Below, piece by piece: positions 1 to 7,225 of a stretch of 10,812 nt of DNA. The notes under the pieces are model-generated. The model saw nothing but the letters and a program-made list of their open reading frames with translations, did no database searches and had not been told where the DNA came from. Every line of letters begins with the position of its first letter. Position 1 is the first letter of the stretch. The position numbers and the translations under genes were made by a program. The stretch is from assembly GCA_036399175.1 (NCBI GenBank), contig DASWNP010000065.1, positions 1 to 10,812 of the forward strand, in the 5' to 3' direction. The DNA is from DASWNP01 sp036399175. GTDB taxonomy: Bacteria; Acidobacteriota; Blastocatellia; Pyrinomonadales; Pyrinomonadaceae.

Positions 1-403
1 CGAGCGTGCCGAACTCGGGGTTGACGCTGTAGTAGTCCTTAACGGAATAAGGGCTGCCGAGAGTGCCTTTGCGATTCTTCTCGCCGATTTTGTGAATCGG
101 CATGAGCCAGAGAATATCTGCGCCCAAAGCCTTGAGACGCGGCAGATGTTTCTCCGCCGCGCGAAACGTGCCTTCGTCCGTGAACTGGCGCGTGTTTATC
201 TGGTAGATGACGGCATTCTTCGTCCACTCGGGATGCCTGAGCCTGACGTAGGGCGCGGGGCGGTAGGGGTTCGAGCCGGGCGTTTGATTGGGGTTCGTAT
301 TCTCAGGACGAGAGTTTGCGTTCACCGCGTCACCTTGATTTTGAGTACAGCCCGCAAACGTCGAAAGTGAAAGAATGATAACGAACAGCATCGAGCCGCG
401 CAT
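1..403 (-). CDS. GH13 alpha-amylase-family lipoprotein, N-terminal part (cut by window start)
   Basis: This is the first 134 residues of a minus-strand gene that continues past base 1. The N-terminus (MRGSMLFVIILSLSTFAGC) is a lipoprotein signal peptide with Cys19 as the likely lipidated residue; the -3 residue is Phe rather than the usual Leu. A low-complexity Asn/Pro-rich linker follows to about residue 45. From about residue 55 the sequence is typical of the start of a GH13 (beta/alpha)8 barrel: NAVIYQINTRQFTDEGTF, then LGADILWLMPIHKIGEKNR and DYYSVNPEFGT. The family cleaves or transfers alpha-glucosidic bonds; the catalytic Asp/Glu/Asp lie outside the window, so substrate cannot be judged. 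The ATG at 403 has a good ribosome site (GGGAGGAG) about 8 bases upstream. It starts 42 bases after the alpha/beta hydrolase stop, so the two are probably co-transcribed. Confidence 0.85.
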   Translation of the reverse strand, partial: MRGSMLFVIILSLSTFAGCTQNQGDAVNANSRPENTNPNQTPGSNPYRPAPYVRLRHPEWTKNAVIYQINTRQFTDEGTFRAAEKHLPRLKALGADILWLMPIHKIGEKNRKGTLGSPYSVKDYYSVNPEFGTL

Positions 404-445
404 CTGCTTTTAGCTCCTCCCGCATGTGCGTTCGAGACGTGCAAA

Positions 446-1339
446 CTACTTCGAGTTCGCGCGTCCGCGCTTCGACTCTTCGACCACCTGCCGGATTGCT
501 TCTATTACCAACTCCGGCTCGTCCTGATGGATGAAATGGCCGCTCTTCGAGGCGATGACCTGCCTGCCCTTCGTCGAGCGGCTGACAAGCTCCTTCTGCA
601 TCTCAAGGTGAAGCTGGTAGTACTTCGGAGCCACCGAAGGGACTGGATAATCCTCCGGCCTGTAAGGTAGCCCCTGCGTGAGCACGACGAGAGGAATCTG
701 GCCGCGCCAGTCGAGCGCGTTCAGGAGGGGACGAATCGAGCAGGTATCGACGCTCTCAGGCCCCGCAACTCTGATGTCTTCGGGCTTGGCCGTCCGCAGC
801 ATCTCTTTGAGCGTCTCGGGCGGAAGCAGCGCGAGCCCCCGGTCGTTTTCGTCTTCGTGCGGCGAATCGACGAAGACCATCCCGACCACTTCCGAAGGGT
901 AGTAGCTCGCGTAGACGCGCGCCAGCATCCCGCCCAGAGAGTGGCCGACCAGAACGTAAGGCGCGGGAACTTTCGCCTTCTGAAGCAGCGCGTGGAGGTC
1001 TTCCGTGAGCGCGACGATGGTGCGCGGCGCGCCGACCGGCTCGCTCGTGCCGAGACCCGCGCGGTCGTAGGAGCAGACGCGCGTGAACTTCGATACCTCG
1101 GGCTGAACCCTGTTCCAGACCGAAGCCGGGCTGCCGAAACCCGATTCCAAAATGACCGTCGGCCTGCCTTCCAGATTCTTCCCCGCGCAGCTCAGATGCA
1201 AACGGCGTCCGCCGACATCGACCAGAGCGTCGAACGTCTCACTCGCCGCGCTCGCGCTCTTCGACGGCTGCGCCGCGCTGCACTGCGCACAGACGAAAGC
1301 TAAAAACATCAGCACAAAAATTCTCTGAGCGACAAACAT
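446..1339 (-). CDS. Exported alpha/beta hydrolase
   Basis: This 297-residue protein has the alpha/beta hydrolase fold, a serine hydrolase family of esterases, lipases and related enzymes. Residues 1-23 form a signal peptide with a hydrophobic core (FVLMFLAFV), so the enzyme is probably periplasmic or secreted. A Cys at position 20 is preceded by Gln, a poor lipobox. The oxyanion region is at ESGFGSP (65-71), the nucleophile elbow is GHSLGG with Ser134, and the catalytic His is probably His268 in SGHFIHQDEP. The acid is not certain; Asp158 and Asp230 are candidates. The substrate cannot be read from sequence. ATG 1339 is preceded by GGGGA at a normal distance. Upstream lies the inverted repeat at 1357-1455, so transcription from the propeller gene would have to cross it. 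The amylase-type gene follows 42 bases downstream. Confidence 0.9.
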   Translation of the reverse strand: MFVAQRIFVLMFLAFVCAQCSAAQPSKSASAASETFDALVDVGGRRLHLSCAGKNLEGRPTVILESGFGSPASVWNRVQPEVSKFTRVCSYDRAGLGTSEPVGAPRTIVALTEDLHALLQKAKVPAPYVLVGHSLGGMLARVYASYYPSEVVGMVFVDSPHEDENDRGLALLPPETLKEMLRTAKPEDIRVAGPESVDTCSIRPLLNALDWRGQIPLVVLTQGLPYRPEDYPVPSVAPKYYQLHLEMQKELVSRSTKGRQVIASKSGHFIHQDEPELVIEAIRQVVEESKRGRANSK

Positions 1340-1356
1340 AGAAGTCCCCTTAGAAG

Positions 1357-1455
1357 AAGCGATGAAGCAGTTTTCAGTTTTGAGTTTTCAGTTTCCAGCA
1401 GAAGACATCTTTTCTGAAAACTGAAAACCGAAAACTGAAAACTGTTTCATCGTTT
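1357..1455. repeat. Large imperfect inverted repeat made of 7-base units (CAGTTTT / AAAACTG)
   Basis: The left arm (1357-1398) and right arm (1414-1455) are each 42 bases and pair at 37 positions by Watson-Crick rules. Two further pairs (1359 with 1453, 1367 with 1445) are G-T, and three are mismatches (at 1382, 1383 and 1395). The loop is 15 bases. The core of each arm repeats a 7-base unit: CAGTTTT, CAGTTTT, GAGTTTT, CAGTTTC on the left, and AAAACTG-type units on the right. Pairing runs outside the units through CGATGAA/TTCATCG. It fills nearly all of the gap between two minus-strand genes, starting 5 bases past the TAA of the propeller gene. It could act as a transcript-end or processing hairpin, or be a mobile miniature repeat. 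No U-run follows it, so it is not a standard terminator. Confidence 0.85.
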
Positions 1456-1459
1456 GCCC

Positions 1460-3211
1460 TTAGTACCACGCCCCGCCGGCAACGTCAGTCCAATCATTCC
1501 AGTCCTTGTCCGCGTCAGGGGCGTAGCGGTGGCGGAGGGTGAGGTTATCGTTAATGCCGAAGATGTGTATCTCTTTGGCGTCGGGCGAGCAGGCGAGCGC
1601 GGGGGCGGAGACGAAGTTGCCGCCGCGTCCGAAGCGCGTCCAGTCCGCGCCGGTTTTGTTGCCGAAGTCGGTGAGCCGTCGAAGCCGGTAGTGCTGGTCG
1701 TCGCCGAGCGCGGCTACCCAGAGGATGCTGCCGTCGGCGGAAGTGGCACAGGCGGGCGCGGAGATGAAGGTCTCGTCGAGTTGACGCGTGAAGCGCTGCG
1801 TCCAGTTTCGACCGCCGTCGGGACTGAAGGCGTGACGGATGCGCCGGTTCTCGTCGAGCGCGAGGATGTGCAGCTTCTGCCCGTCGGCTGAAGAAGCGAC
1901 GGCAGGCGAGGCGAGAAAACGCACGTCGGAGAGCGCATCCCACTTGTCCGTCCAATCTTTGCCGCTCGTGAGATTGCGCGTGATGTAGACGAGGCCGTCT
2001 TCGCCCGTCGCCGCGAGACACAATCTGTCGCCTTTGGCCGAGCAGGCCGCGCCCGCCCCGCTCATAAATTTGCGTTCCATCAGAGGCCGCCATTCGGTGC
2101 CCGGCTCGGAGTCCTTTTCGGGCAGGCAGACGAGCATCCGGTGGTCTGAGGCGCGACCGAACAGGTAGATTCGTTTGCCGTCGGCGCTCGACGCGCCTGC
2201 GACGCCCGACGAGAGCGAAGCATTGCCGACCGACTTGTTCATCCCTTTCCAACTCTGGCCGCGATTCGAGGTGTGGTGCATGTAGACGCGCCCGCCGATG
2301 CTGCGCGCGTAGACGCCGAGGCGTCCTTCGCCGCGCCAGACCGCAGCCAGCGTCGGCGGCTCTCTGATGTCTCTCCTCTGCACGCGCCCCGTCACTCGAT
2401 ACTCGCCCTCCGCGCTCCCCACGGGGCGGTTTGCAACCTCGGGCGGCAACGGCACTCCGGGCATCATGTCGCCAAACGTCTGCCTTCTGGTTAACGTCAG
2501 GTCGATGTCAATGCCGGTCAGCGAGCGCGCGAGGATGCGCGGGAAGGTGAAAGGGTTCGGGACGCTGAAGCCGACTCTATCGTCGGGGTCGGTGCCCTGA
2601 ACTAAATTGTCGATGGCGGAAAAGGGATTGAAGATTGAGCTGAGGACGACGCCGGGAGTCCTGCCTGAAACGAAGTCGTCGATGATTTCCCTGACGCGCG
2701 CGGTGTTGACCTGCGCCTCCAGGCGCTCCTGCACTTCGCCCGGCTCTGGCATCTCCCCGCCCGACGCTCGCGCTTCCATAACCTCGCGCAGGATGCGCCG
2801 CAACTCCCTGTTCAAGCGGTCGCGCATGTCTGCAATCACGCGCCGATGCAGCTCGACGGCGTGCGTGTCGTTCGTCTGGTCTTCTTCGAGTCCGGCGACG
2901 ACTAAAGCCAGCGACGCGTATCTCGTCAGTTCCAACGCGCCCTCAAAGCTGTGCAGAGTAGTTCTCCAAACTCCAATCTCGGCGGGAATCGGAATCCATT
3001 CACCCGTCCTCACGCCCTCCGAAGGCTTGCCCAGATTGTGATGCGCGCCCGACGGCGCGTGAATCTCGACGTGAGAGTTATCGGGGGTGAAGATATTAAC
3101 GGTATCGCCGTCCACCCGTAGAAAGACAATCCACAGAAACGGCTCATCTGAGGATTCGTTCTGGCGCACAATCCGAAGCCGGTCGAGCGCGATGCGGACA
3201 TCTATCTGCAT
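1460..3211 (-). CDS. Beta-propeller protein (PLL/BNR-like repeats) with unrecognised N-terminal half
   Basis: This is a 583-residue protein without a signal peptide or membrane segment. Residues 1-110 form a compact domain with a DEPFLWIVFLRVDGDTV stretch that I do not recognise as a named family. Residues about 118-178 are charged and helical, probably coiled coil. Residues 185-280 are of unclear fold. From about 287 to the end are six repeats of roughly 50 residues, each with a serine/alanine-rich start (SAPAxAxSADG), an L/I-H-I-L/F-A strand, a polar turn and a closing Trp (W321, W374, W420, W470, W524, W571). This pattern resembles sialidase-like or Photorhabdus-lectin-like propellers that bind sugars, but binding is only inferred. 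ATG 3211 has GGAGG 7 bases upstream. A TTGACA promoter and paired direct repeats lie further upstream. Domain assignment is moderate; the reading frame is certain. Confidence 0.85.
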   Translation of the reverse strand: MQIDVRIALDRLRIVRQNESSDEPFLWIVFLRVDGDTVNIFTPDNSHVEIHAPSGAHHNLGKPSEGVRTGEWIPIPAEIGVWRTTLHSFEGALELTRYASLALVVAGLEEDQTNDTHAVELHRRVIADMRDRLNRELRRILREVMEARASGGEMPEPGEVQERLEAQVNTARVREIIDDFVSGRTPGVVLSSIFNPFSAIDNLVQGTDPDDRVGFSVPNPFTFPRILARSLTGIDIDLTLTRRQTFGDMMPGVPLPPEVANRPVGSAEGEYRVTGRVQRRDIREPPTLAAVWRGEGRLGVYARSIGGRVYMHHTSNRGQSWKGMNKSVGNASLSSGVAGASSADGKRIYLFGRASDHRMLVCLPEKDSEPGTEWRPLMERKFMSGAGAACSAKGDRLCLAATGEDGLVYITRNLTSGKDWTDKWDALSDVRFLASPAVASSADGQKLHILALDENRRIRHAFSPDGGRNWTQRFTRQLDETFISAPACATSADGSILWVAALGDDQHYRLRRLTDFGNKTGADWTRFGRGGNFVSAPALACSPDAKEIHIFGINDNLTLRHRYAPDADKDWNDWTDVAGGAWY

Positions 3212-3224
3212 GATATTGCCTCCG

Positions 3225-3237
3225 ACGCTTCAAGCGT
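3225..3237. promoter_or_regulatory. Interrupted palindrome ACGCTT-C-AAGCGT beside the propeller-gene ribosome site
   Basis: Two perfect 6-base arms flank a single central base. The palindrome lies one base upstream of the GGAGG ribosome site (3219-3223) on the minus strand. It could be an operator or part of a small RNA fold affecting translation, but a palindrome this short also arises by chance. Confidence 0.35.
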
Positions 3238-3322
3238 TCAAAACAGAAGAGACGAAGCCTCAAGCCCCGCCTCGACTAATCTTTTGATTTCGGCAGAAGA
3301 ACCGCCCGAGCCCGTCTGCGCG

Positions 3323-3352
3323 AAGATATTTCAGCGCTCGACGCAGTGTCAA
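3323..3352 (-). promoter_or_regulatory. Sigma70-type promoter for the propeller gene
   Basis: Reading the minus strand, a perfect TTGACA (-35, at 3352-3347) is followed by 18 bases and TATCTT (-10, at 3328-3323, four of six consensus positions). Transcription would start near 3316, giving a leader of about 105 bases before ATG 3211. It is the best promoter match in this divergent region. The direct repeats begin at its -35 edge. Confidence 0.6.
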
Positions 3353-3400
3353 TCAAACCCCGCCGCTCAACGCATCAAATGAAACCCCGCCGCTCAACCC
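3351..3400. repeat. Two direct 23-base repeats abutting the propeller-gene promoter
   Basis: Copies lie at 3351-3373 and 3378-3400 and share the exact 17-base core AAACCCCGCCGCTCAAC (3355-3371 and 3382-3398). They differ at only two of 23 positions and are 27 bases apart start to start. The proximal copy overlaps the -35 box by two bases, a usual location for activator or repressor sites. An accidental local duplication is the alternative. Confidence 0.75.
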
Positions 3401-3504
3401 GGCACCTGACATGAGGCGCAAGCTTCCGCTCGCACGCATCTTCAAATCTGCGGAGTCCGATAATCGTAGTTATGTGATGTGAACGGGGAAGTCAGGCTGG
3501 TCGA

Positions 3505-3533
3505 TTGCCTGAGAGGCCGTTTGCTCTTATCCT
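3505..3533 (+). promoter_or_regulatory. Candidate sigma70-type promoter for the esterase-family gene
   Basis: TTGCCT (3505-3510) and TATCCT (3528-3533) are separated by 17 bases and each matches four of six consensus positions, including the key -10 A and final T. A start near 3540 would leave a leader of about 77 bases before ATG 3617. The match is moderate and rests on pattern alone. Confidence 0.4.
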
Positions 3534-3616
3534 GTGGAGACAACAAGCTAAGAATATCAGCTAAGATTCGGGCGCGCGTTTGAGCGTGCGAGGACGAACG
3601 AGCAGAGGGGGGAGAT

Positions 3617-5071
3617 ATGGGTGGAAGAGTTCGAGCAGATGGGCAGGCCGCACGGGTTCTCGCAACGAAGCTGCGAAGCGCGCTGTGTCTCTCTGTTCTA
3701 CTTCTCGCAGCCCTTCCTGCGCAGGCGCAGCAGCAGAATCAAAACACGTCGGGGCGCGCGAGCCACACACAGACGCGTGCGAGGAAGCCGACGCAAGGTG
3801 AGATTGAGCTTGTGCGCCAGTCGGCGCATCCGCTGACGGGCGACGCGCGCGACTACGACCCTCTCTTCGAGTTAATCGGCGACGCGCGTTTCGTCCTGCT
3901 CGGCGAGGCGACACACGGGACGCACGAGTTTTACAGGGAGCGCGCGAAGATAACGCGTCGGCTCGTTGAAGAGAAGGGTTTTAATCTCGTCGTGCTTGAG
4001 GCCGACTGGCCTGATGTCTTCCGCGTAAACGAGTACGTGCGCGGCGTCGGAGCAGACCAGAGCGCGGAGGAATCGCTCTCCAACTTCAAGCGCTTCCCGC
4101 GCTGGATGTGGCGCAACGCCGATTTCCGAGACTTCGTCAACTGGCTGCGAGCCTACAATGACTCGCGCCGCGCAGAGGCGGCAGAGGTCGGCGTCTACGG
4201 GATGGACTTATACAGTCTTTCGGATTCGGCAGATGCGGTCGTCGGCTATCTCAAGCGCGTCGATGCGGAGGCGTCGAAACGTGCGCGTAAGCGTTACGGC
4301 TGTTTGAGCGGTTATCGAGACAGGCCGGAGCAGTACGGCTACGACGTGGCGACCGGCATGCACGGCTCTTGTGAGAAGGAGACCGCCGCGCAGCTCAAAG
4401 AGATGGAAGCGCGTTTCGCCGCGTGGCAGGCCGACCCGAATCGCGCGAGGGACGAAGAGCTTTTCTCCGCTTATCAGAACGCGCGCGTCGTCCGTCACGG
4501 CGAGGCTTATTACCGTCTCATCTATCGTCAAAACTTCTCGACGTGGAATCTGCGCGACCGTCACATGACGAGCACCATTCAGGAGCTTGTCAAATACTCG
4601 GATAAACTCGGCGGCAGGCGCGCGAAGGTGGTGGTCTGGGCGCACAATTCGCATCAGGGCGACGCGCGCATGACGGCCAGGGGCGAAGTGGGCGAGCTGA
4701 ACGTCGGACATCTCATGCGCCAAATCTACGACGGCCAGACCGTCCTCGTGGGCTTCACGACTTACGCTGGCGAAGTGACGGCGGCCTCCGAGTGGGGGCA
4801 GCACGGCAGCCGTATGAAGCTTCGACCCGCGCTCGAAGAAAGCTACGCGGGGCTGTTTCATCAGACGGGCGTGCCCGATTTTCTGCTGCTCTTTCGCGGC
4901 GATGAAAAACTCACGCAGGCGCTCGGCAGTCATCGTCTCGAAAGAGCGGTCGGCGTCGTCTACATGCCGAGCACCGAGCGCCGCAGCCATTACTTCGACG
5001 CACGGCTCTCGAAGCAGTTCGACGCCGTGATTCACTTCGACACGTCGAGCGCAGTTCAACCTCTCAAGTAA
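3617..5071 (+). CDS. Exported erythromycin esterase family protein
   Basis: This 484-residue protein belongs to the erythromycin esterase-like (Ere/succinoglycan-synthesis) family. Family signatures are present in order: LGEATHGTHEFY (95-106, with Glu97 and His100), LEADWPD (127-133, Glu128), RHM (315-317), WAHNSHQGD (341-349, His343 and His346) and the C-terminal GVVYMPSTERRSHYF. In EreA/EreB equivalents of the first, second and fourth motifs form the active site. Residues 1-37 form a signal peptide with a long basic N-region, a core near 21-33 and a likely cut after AQA, so the protein acts outside the cytoplasm. Most relatives are of unknown substrate, and macrolide hydrolysis should not be assumed. 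The ribosome site GGGGGGAG lies only 2 bases before ATG 3617, and no better in-frame start was seen. A hairpin follows the stop. Confidence 0.88.
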   Translation: MGGRVRADGQAARVLATKLRSALCLSVLLLAALPAQAQQQNQNTSGRASHTQTRARKPTQGEIELVRQSAHPLTGDARDYDPLFELIGDARFVLLGEATHGTHEFYRERAKITRRLVEEKGFNLVVLEADWPDVFRVNEYVRGVGADQSAEESLSNFKRFPRWMWRNADFRDFVNWLRAYNDSRRAEAAEVGVYGMDLYSLSDSADAVVGYLKRVDAEASKRARKRYGCLSGYRDRPEQYGYDVATGMHGSCEKETAAQLKEMEARFAAWQADPNRARDEELFSAYQNARVVRHGEAYYRLIYRQNFSTWNLRDRHMTSTIQELVKYSDKLGGRRAKVVVWAHNSHQGDARMTARGEVGELNVGHLMRQIYDGQTVLVGFTTYAGEVTAASEWGQHGSRMKLRPALEESYAGLFHQTGVPDFLLLFRGDEKLTQALGSHRLERAVGVVYMPSTERRSHYFDARLSKQFDAVIHFDTSSAVQPLK

Positions 5072-5082
5072 GTTGTTCGAGT

Positions 5083-5110
5083 AGACGGGCGGCTGAACAG
5101 CCGCACGTCT
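5083..5110 (+). terminator. Hairpin between the esterase-family and PPK2 genes, possible terminator
   Basis: An 11-base-pair stem with one internal mismatch (5088 opposite 5105) closes on a GAAC loop; the inner arms are GCGGCT and AGCCGC. It starts 12 bases after the esterase-family stop. No U-run follows; the next bases are CTCTTAGAAAAAAA. It may slow or end transcription, or fold within the PPK2 leader. The structure is clear, the function inferred. Confidence 0.5.
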
Positions 5111-5144
5111 CTCTTAGAAAAAAATCAGGGGCTAAAAATCGAGC

Positions 5145-6029
5145 ATGGTTAAAAAGAGTGATTTCCACGTCAGGCCGGGCAGCAGACCCCGCCTGAAGAG
5201 CTACGACACGGCTTTCACAGGAGGCTTCGCGGACGAAGACGAGGCGCGCGAGAAGAGAGAGACGGATTGCGGCGAGCTGGCGCGCTTGCAGGACATGCTG
5301 ATGGCCGAGGAGTCGCACGCGCTTCTGGTCATCCTTCAGGCGATGGACGGCTCAGGCAAAGACGGCACCATCAAGCACGTCGCTTCCGGGCTCGACCCGC
5401 AGGGCTGCACGGCCTTCAACTTCAAGAGCCCGTCCGACATGGAGAACAAGCACGACTACCTCTGGCGCTTCCACAAAGAAGTGCCCGAGCGCGGGCGCAT
5501 AACCTTCTTCAACCGCTCCTACTACGAGGAGGTCATCAGCCCGCGCGTTCGCCCCGAGCGACTCGAAGAGCAGAGTCTGCCTTCCGAAGCGAAGTCGAAG
5601 AGCATCTGGAAGCGTCGAATGAACGAGATAAACAACTTCGAGCAGTACCTGACGGATAACGGCGTCGTCGTCTTGAAGTGCTTCCTTCATCTCTCGAAAG
5701 AGAAACAGGCCGAGCGACTTCTGGAGCGCACCGAAGAAGCGTCGAAGAAGTGGAAGTTCTCCTCAGCCGACCTGGAAAACCGTTCCCTCTGGGACGAGCA
5801 CCTCAAGGCTCACGAAGAGGTGCTCACGCACACGAGCACGCGAGCCGCGCCCTGGCACATCATCCCTGCCGACAATCGTTGGTTCTCCGCCCTCGCCGTC
5901 GCCGACCTGATGCTCAAGAGCCTGCGCGCTCTCAAGCTCGACTACCCGAAAACGACCGGCGCTGAGAAGAAAGAGATGCAGAAGGCCAAAAAGCGACTTG
6001 AGCGCGAGATGAAAGCCTCCGGCTCGTAG
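5145..6029 (+). CDS. ppk2: Polyphosphate kinase 2 family protein (class III-like polyphosphate:nucleotide phosphotransferase)
   Basis: This 294-residue cytoplasmic protein is a single-domain PPK2, which moves phosphate from polyphosphate to nucleoside mono- or diphosphates. The Walker A region is AMDGSGKDGTIKHV (66-79, Lys72), the SGLDPQGC segment follows, and the Walker B-type strand is ITFFNRSYYEEV (119-130). The lid contains KKWKFSSADLENRSLWDEH (about 206-224). The KDGTIKHV wording and PQGC motif resemble the class III branch, whose tested members phosphorylate both AMP and ADP; class was judged from memory of the family, not by a tree. Length fits the family. ATG 5145 has a weak, rather distant ribosome site (AGGGG). 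No promoter was seen in the 73-base gap, so it may be read from the esterase-family gene through the hairpin. It ends facing the YihY gene. Confidence 0.92.
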   Translation: MVKKSDFHVRPGSRPRLKSYDTAFTGGFADEDEAREKRETDCGELARLQDMLMAEESHALLVILQAMDGSGKDGTIKHVASGLDPQGCTAFNFKSPSDMENKHDYLWRFHKEVPERGRITFFNRSYYEEVISPRVRPERLEEQSLPSEAKSKSIWKRRMNEINNFEQYLTDNGVVVLKCFLHLSKEKQAERLLERTEEASKKWKFSSADLENRSLWDEHLKAHEEVLTHTSTRAAPWHIIPADNRWFSALAVADLMLKSLRALKLDYPKTTGAEKKEMQKAKKRLEREMKASGS

Positions 6030-6033
6030 CCCT

Positions 6034-6060
6034 CTCTGCCCGGCAGAGCAAACGGCAGAG
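6034..6060 (+). repeat. Small hairpin and repeated GGCAGAG after ppk2
   Basis: CTCTGCC (6034-6040) can pair with GGCAGAG at 6042-6048 or with a second copy at 6054-6060. It begins 4 bases after the ppk2 stop. No U-run follows, so a terminator role is doubtful. The remaining convergent gap to 6206 holds only short AT-rich direct repeats (TCAATTCA twice near 6165-6186). Confidence 0.3.
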
Positions 6061-6206
6061 CAGTCAGGGTTCGCTTCTGAAGCCTGTTTCAACTGGCAAG
6101 GTTTTTCTGCCGACGTTATCGGACGTAGAAGTCCATTCGATGTCTATTTCTGAAGTCTCATCGCGCTCAATTCAAAGTCAATTCATTTGATTAAGAGTCG
6201 AATTCG

Positions 6207-7151
6207 TCAGGAGGGACTCTTCTCTCCGTCGAGTTTGGCCTCGGGGATTCCGCGCTCGGCGGCGGCGTGTTCTATCTCTGCGTTTACTTTGCCGCCGATG
6301 AGGATGGAGAGGCCGGTGAGGTAGAACCAGAGCATGAGGATGATGACTGCGCCGAGCGAGCCGTAGGTGAGGCTGAAGCGGTCGAAGTAGCGAAGGTAGA
6401 TGCGCAGGGCGAAGGAGACGAGCAGCCAGAGCAGGACGCCCGAGAGCGAGCCGGGTGTAATCCAGTACCACTTCTGATGATAGAGGTCGGGCGCGAAGTA
6501 GTAGATGAGCGCGAAGGCGAAGAGGACGAAGGCGAGGACGATAGGCCACTGGATGATGTTCCAGGCGACGGTGAAGGCTTCGCCGAAGCCGAAGCGATTG
6601 GCGAGCCCTTCGCCTATCTCGCCGCCGTAGAGGACGAGCGAGAGCGCGGAGATGATGAGCAGTGCGAGCGTGATGGTGAGCCCGACCGCCGTCAGGTGAA
6701 CTCGCCACCAGGGGCGCGATTCCCTGACGCCGTAGGCCGAGTTGAGAGTTTCGCTGACAGCGCCCATGCCGTTGGAGGCGAACCAGAGCGCCGCGAGCAG
6801 ACCGAAGGAGAGCTTGCCGCCGCTCGTCTCTTTGCTGATTTCGTTGACGGTCGTGTAGATGAGCTGCGAGGCCGAGCGCGGCATGACCTGTGCGAGATAG
6901 TTCAGGAGATTTCGGCGCAGCTCCGTTCCGGCTTCGGCGAAGTAGCCGAGCAGGGCTGTGAGGAAAAGGAGCAGCGGAAAGAGCGCGAGCAGGAAGTAGT
7001 AGGAGAGCGCGGCGGCGCGTGTGAAGAGGTCGCTCTCGTAAATCTCCAGCCAGAGACGCCGACCAAGCTCTCGCCAGGTCAGACCGCCCAGCTTCCAAAC
7101 CGAGGCTATCGCCTGCTCGTCTCGTTTATCCATCGGGAGCGAAACTAGCAT
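6207..7151 (-). CDS. YihY/BrkB family inner-membrane protein
   Basis: This 314-residue protein belongs to the YihY/virulence factor BrkB family. Six membrane segments are visible near 47-70, 113-133, 152-176, 196-219, 232-255 and 264-287. Family signatures include AAALSYYFLLALFPLLLFL in the first segment and YGSLGAVIILMLWFYLTG followed by GGKVNAEIE at the end of the last. The molecular function of the family is unknown; the old name ribonuclease BN was a misassignment. The charged C-terminal tail after residue 290 is soluble. Start choice is uncertain: ATG 7151 and ATG 7133 (Met7) both lack a clear ribosome site. The gene follows the glycosylase gene by 74 bases on the same strand, so it may belong to that transcript. 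No promoter was seen in the gap. Confidence 0.9.
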   Translation of the reverse strand: MLVSLPMDKRDEQAIASVWKLGGLTWRELGRRLWLEIYESDLFTRAAALSYYFLLALFPLLLFLTALLGYFAEAGTELRRNLLNYLAQVMPRSASQLIYTTVNEISKETSGGKLSFGLLAALWFASNGMGAVSETLNSAYGVRESRPWWRVHLTAVGLTITLALLIISALSLVLYGGEIGEGLANRFGFGEAFTVAWNIIQWPIVLAFVLFAFALIYYFAPDLYHQKWYWITPGSLSGVLLWLLVSFALRIYLRYFDRFSLTYGSLGAVIILMLWFYLTGLSILIGGKVNAEIEHAAAERGIPEAKLDGEKSPS

Positions 7152-7225
7152 CTGTCAGAGCGCAGGCACAAGACGAAAACGGACGTGCAAGACGGGCCGG
7201 ATAGAGTTTCGCGCGAGGGCGCGTT

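Larger units (their letters stand above)
3212..3616. other. Divergent intergenic control region (405 bases)
   Basis: No credible gene lies here. The region separates the minus-strand propeller gene from the plus-strand esterase-family gene. It holds, from left to right, a 13-base interrupted palindrome next to the propeller gene's ribosome site, a minus-strand promoter, two 23-base direct repeats touching its -35 box, and a plus-strand promoter candidate. The part from about 3401 to 3500 shows nothing I can assign. The individual sites are listed separately. Confidence 0.7.

Noticed and set aside
39..227. 62-codon minus-strand frame near the left edge
   Set aside because: It is a shadow of the amylase-type lipoprotein, which reads in a different minus-strand frame through to the window edge.
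1357..1455. CRISPR or phage attachment interpretation of the 7-base repeats
   Set aside because: The units are short, contiguous and inverted with no spacers, and no cas, integrase or tRNA gene is nearby.
4208..5059. 283-codon minus-strand frame opposite the esterase-family gene
   Set aside because: No domain features; the plus strand encodes all the family motifs.
3617..6029. Antibiotic resistance island suggested by the erythromycin-esterase family name
   Set aside because: There are no mobile-element genes or terminal repeats, and most members of this family are not resistance enzymes.
6267..7148. 293-codon plus-strand frame opposite the YihY gene
   Set aside because: Its translation is Glu/Arg/Gly-rich low-complexity sequence, the expected mirror of a membrane protein gene; the minus-strand product is a clear family member.
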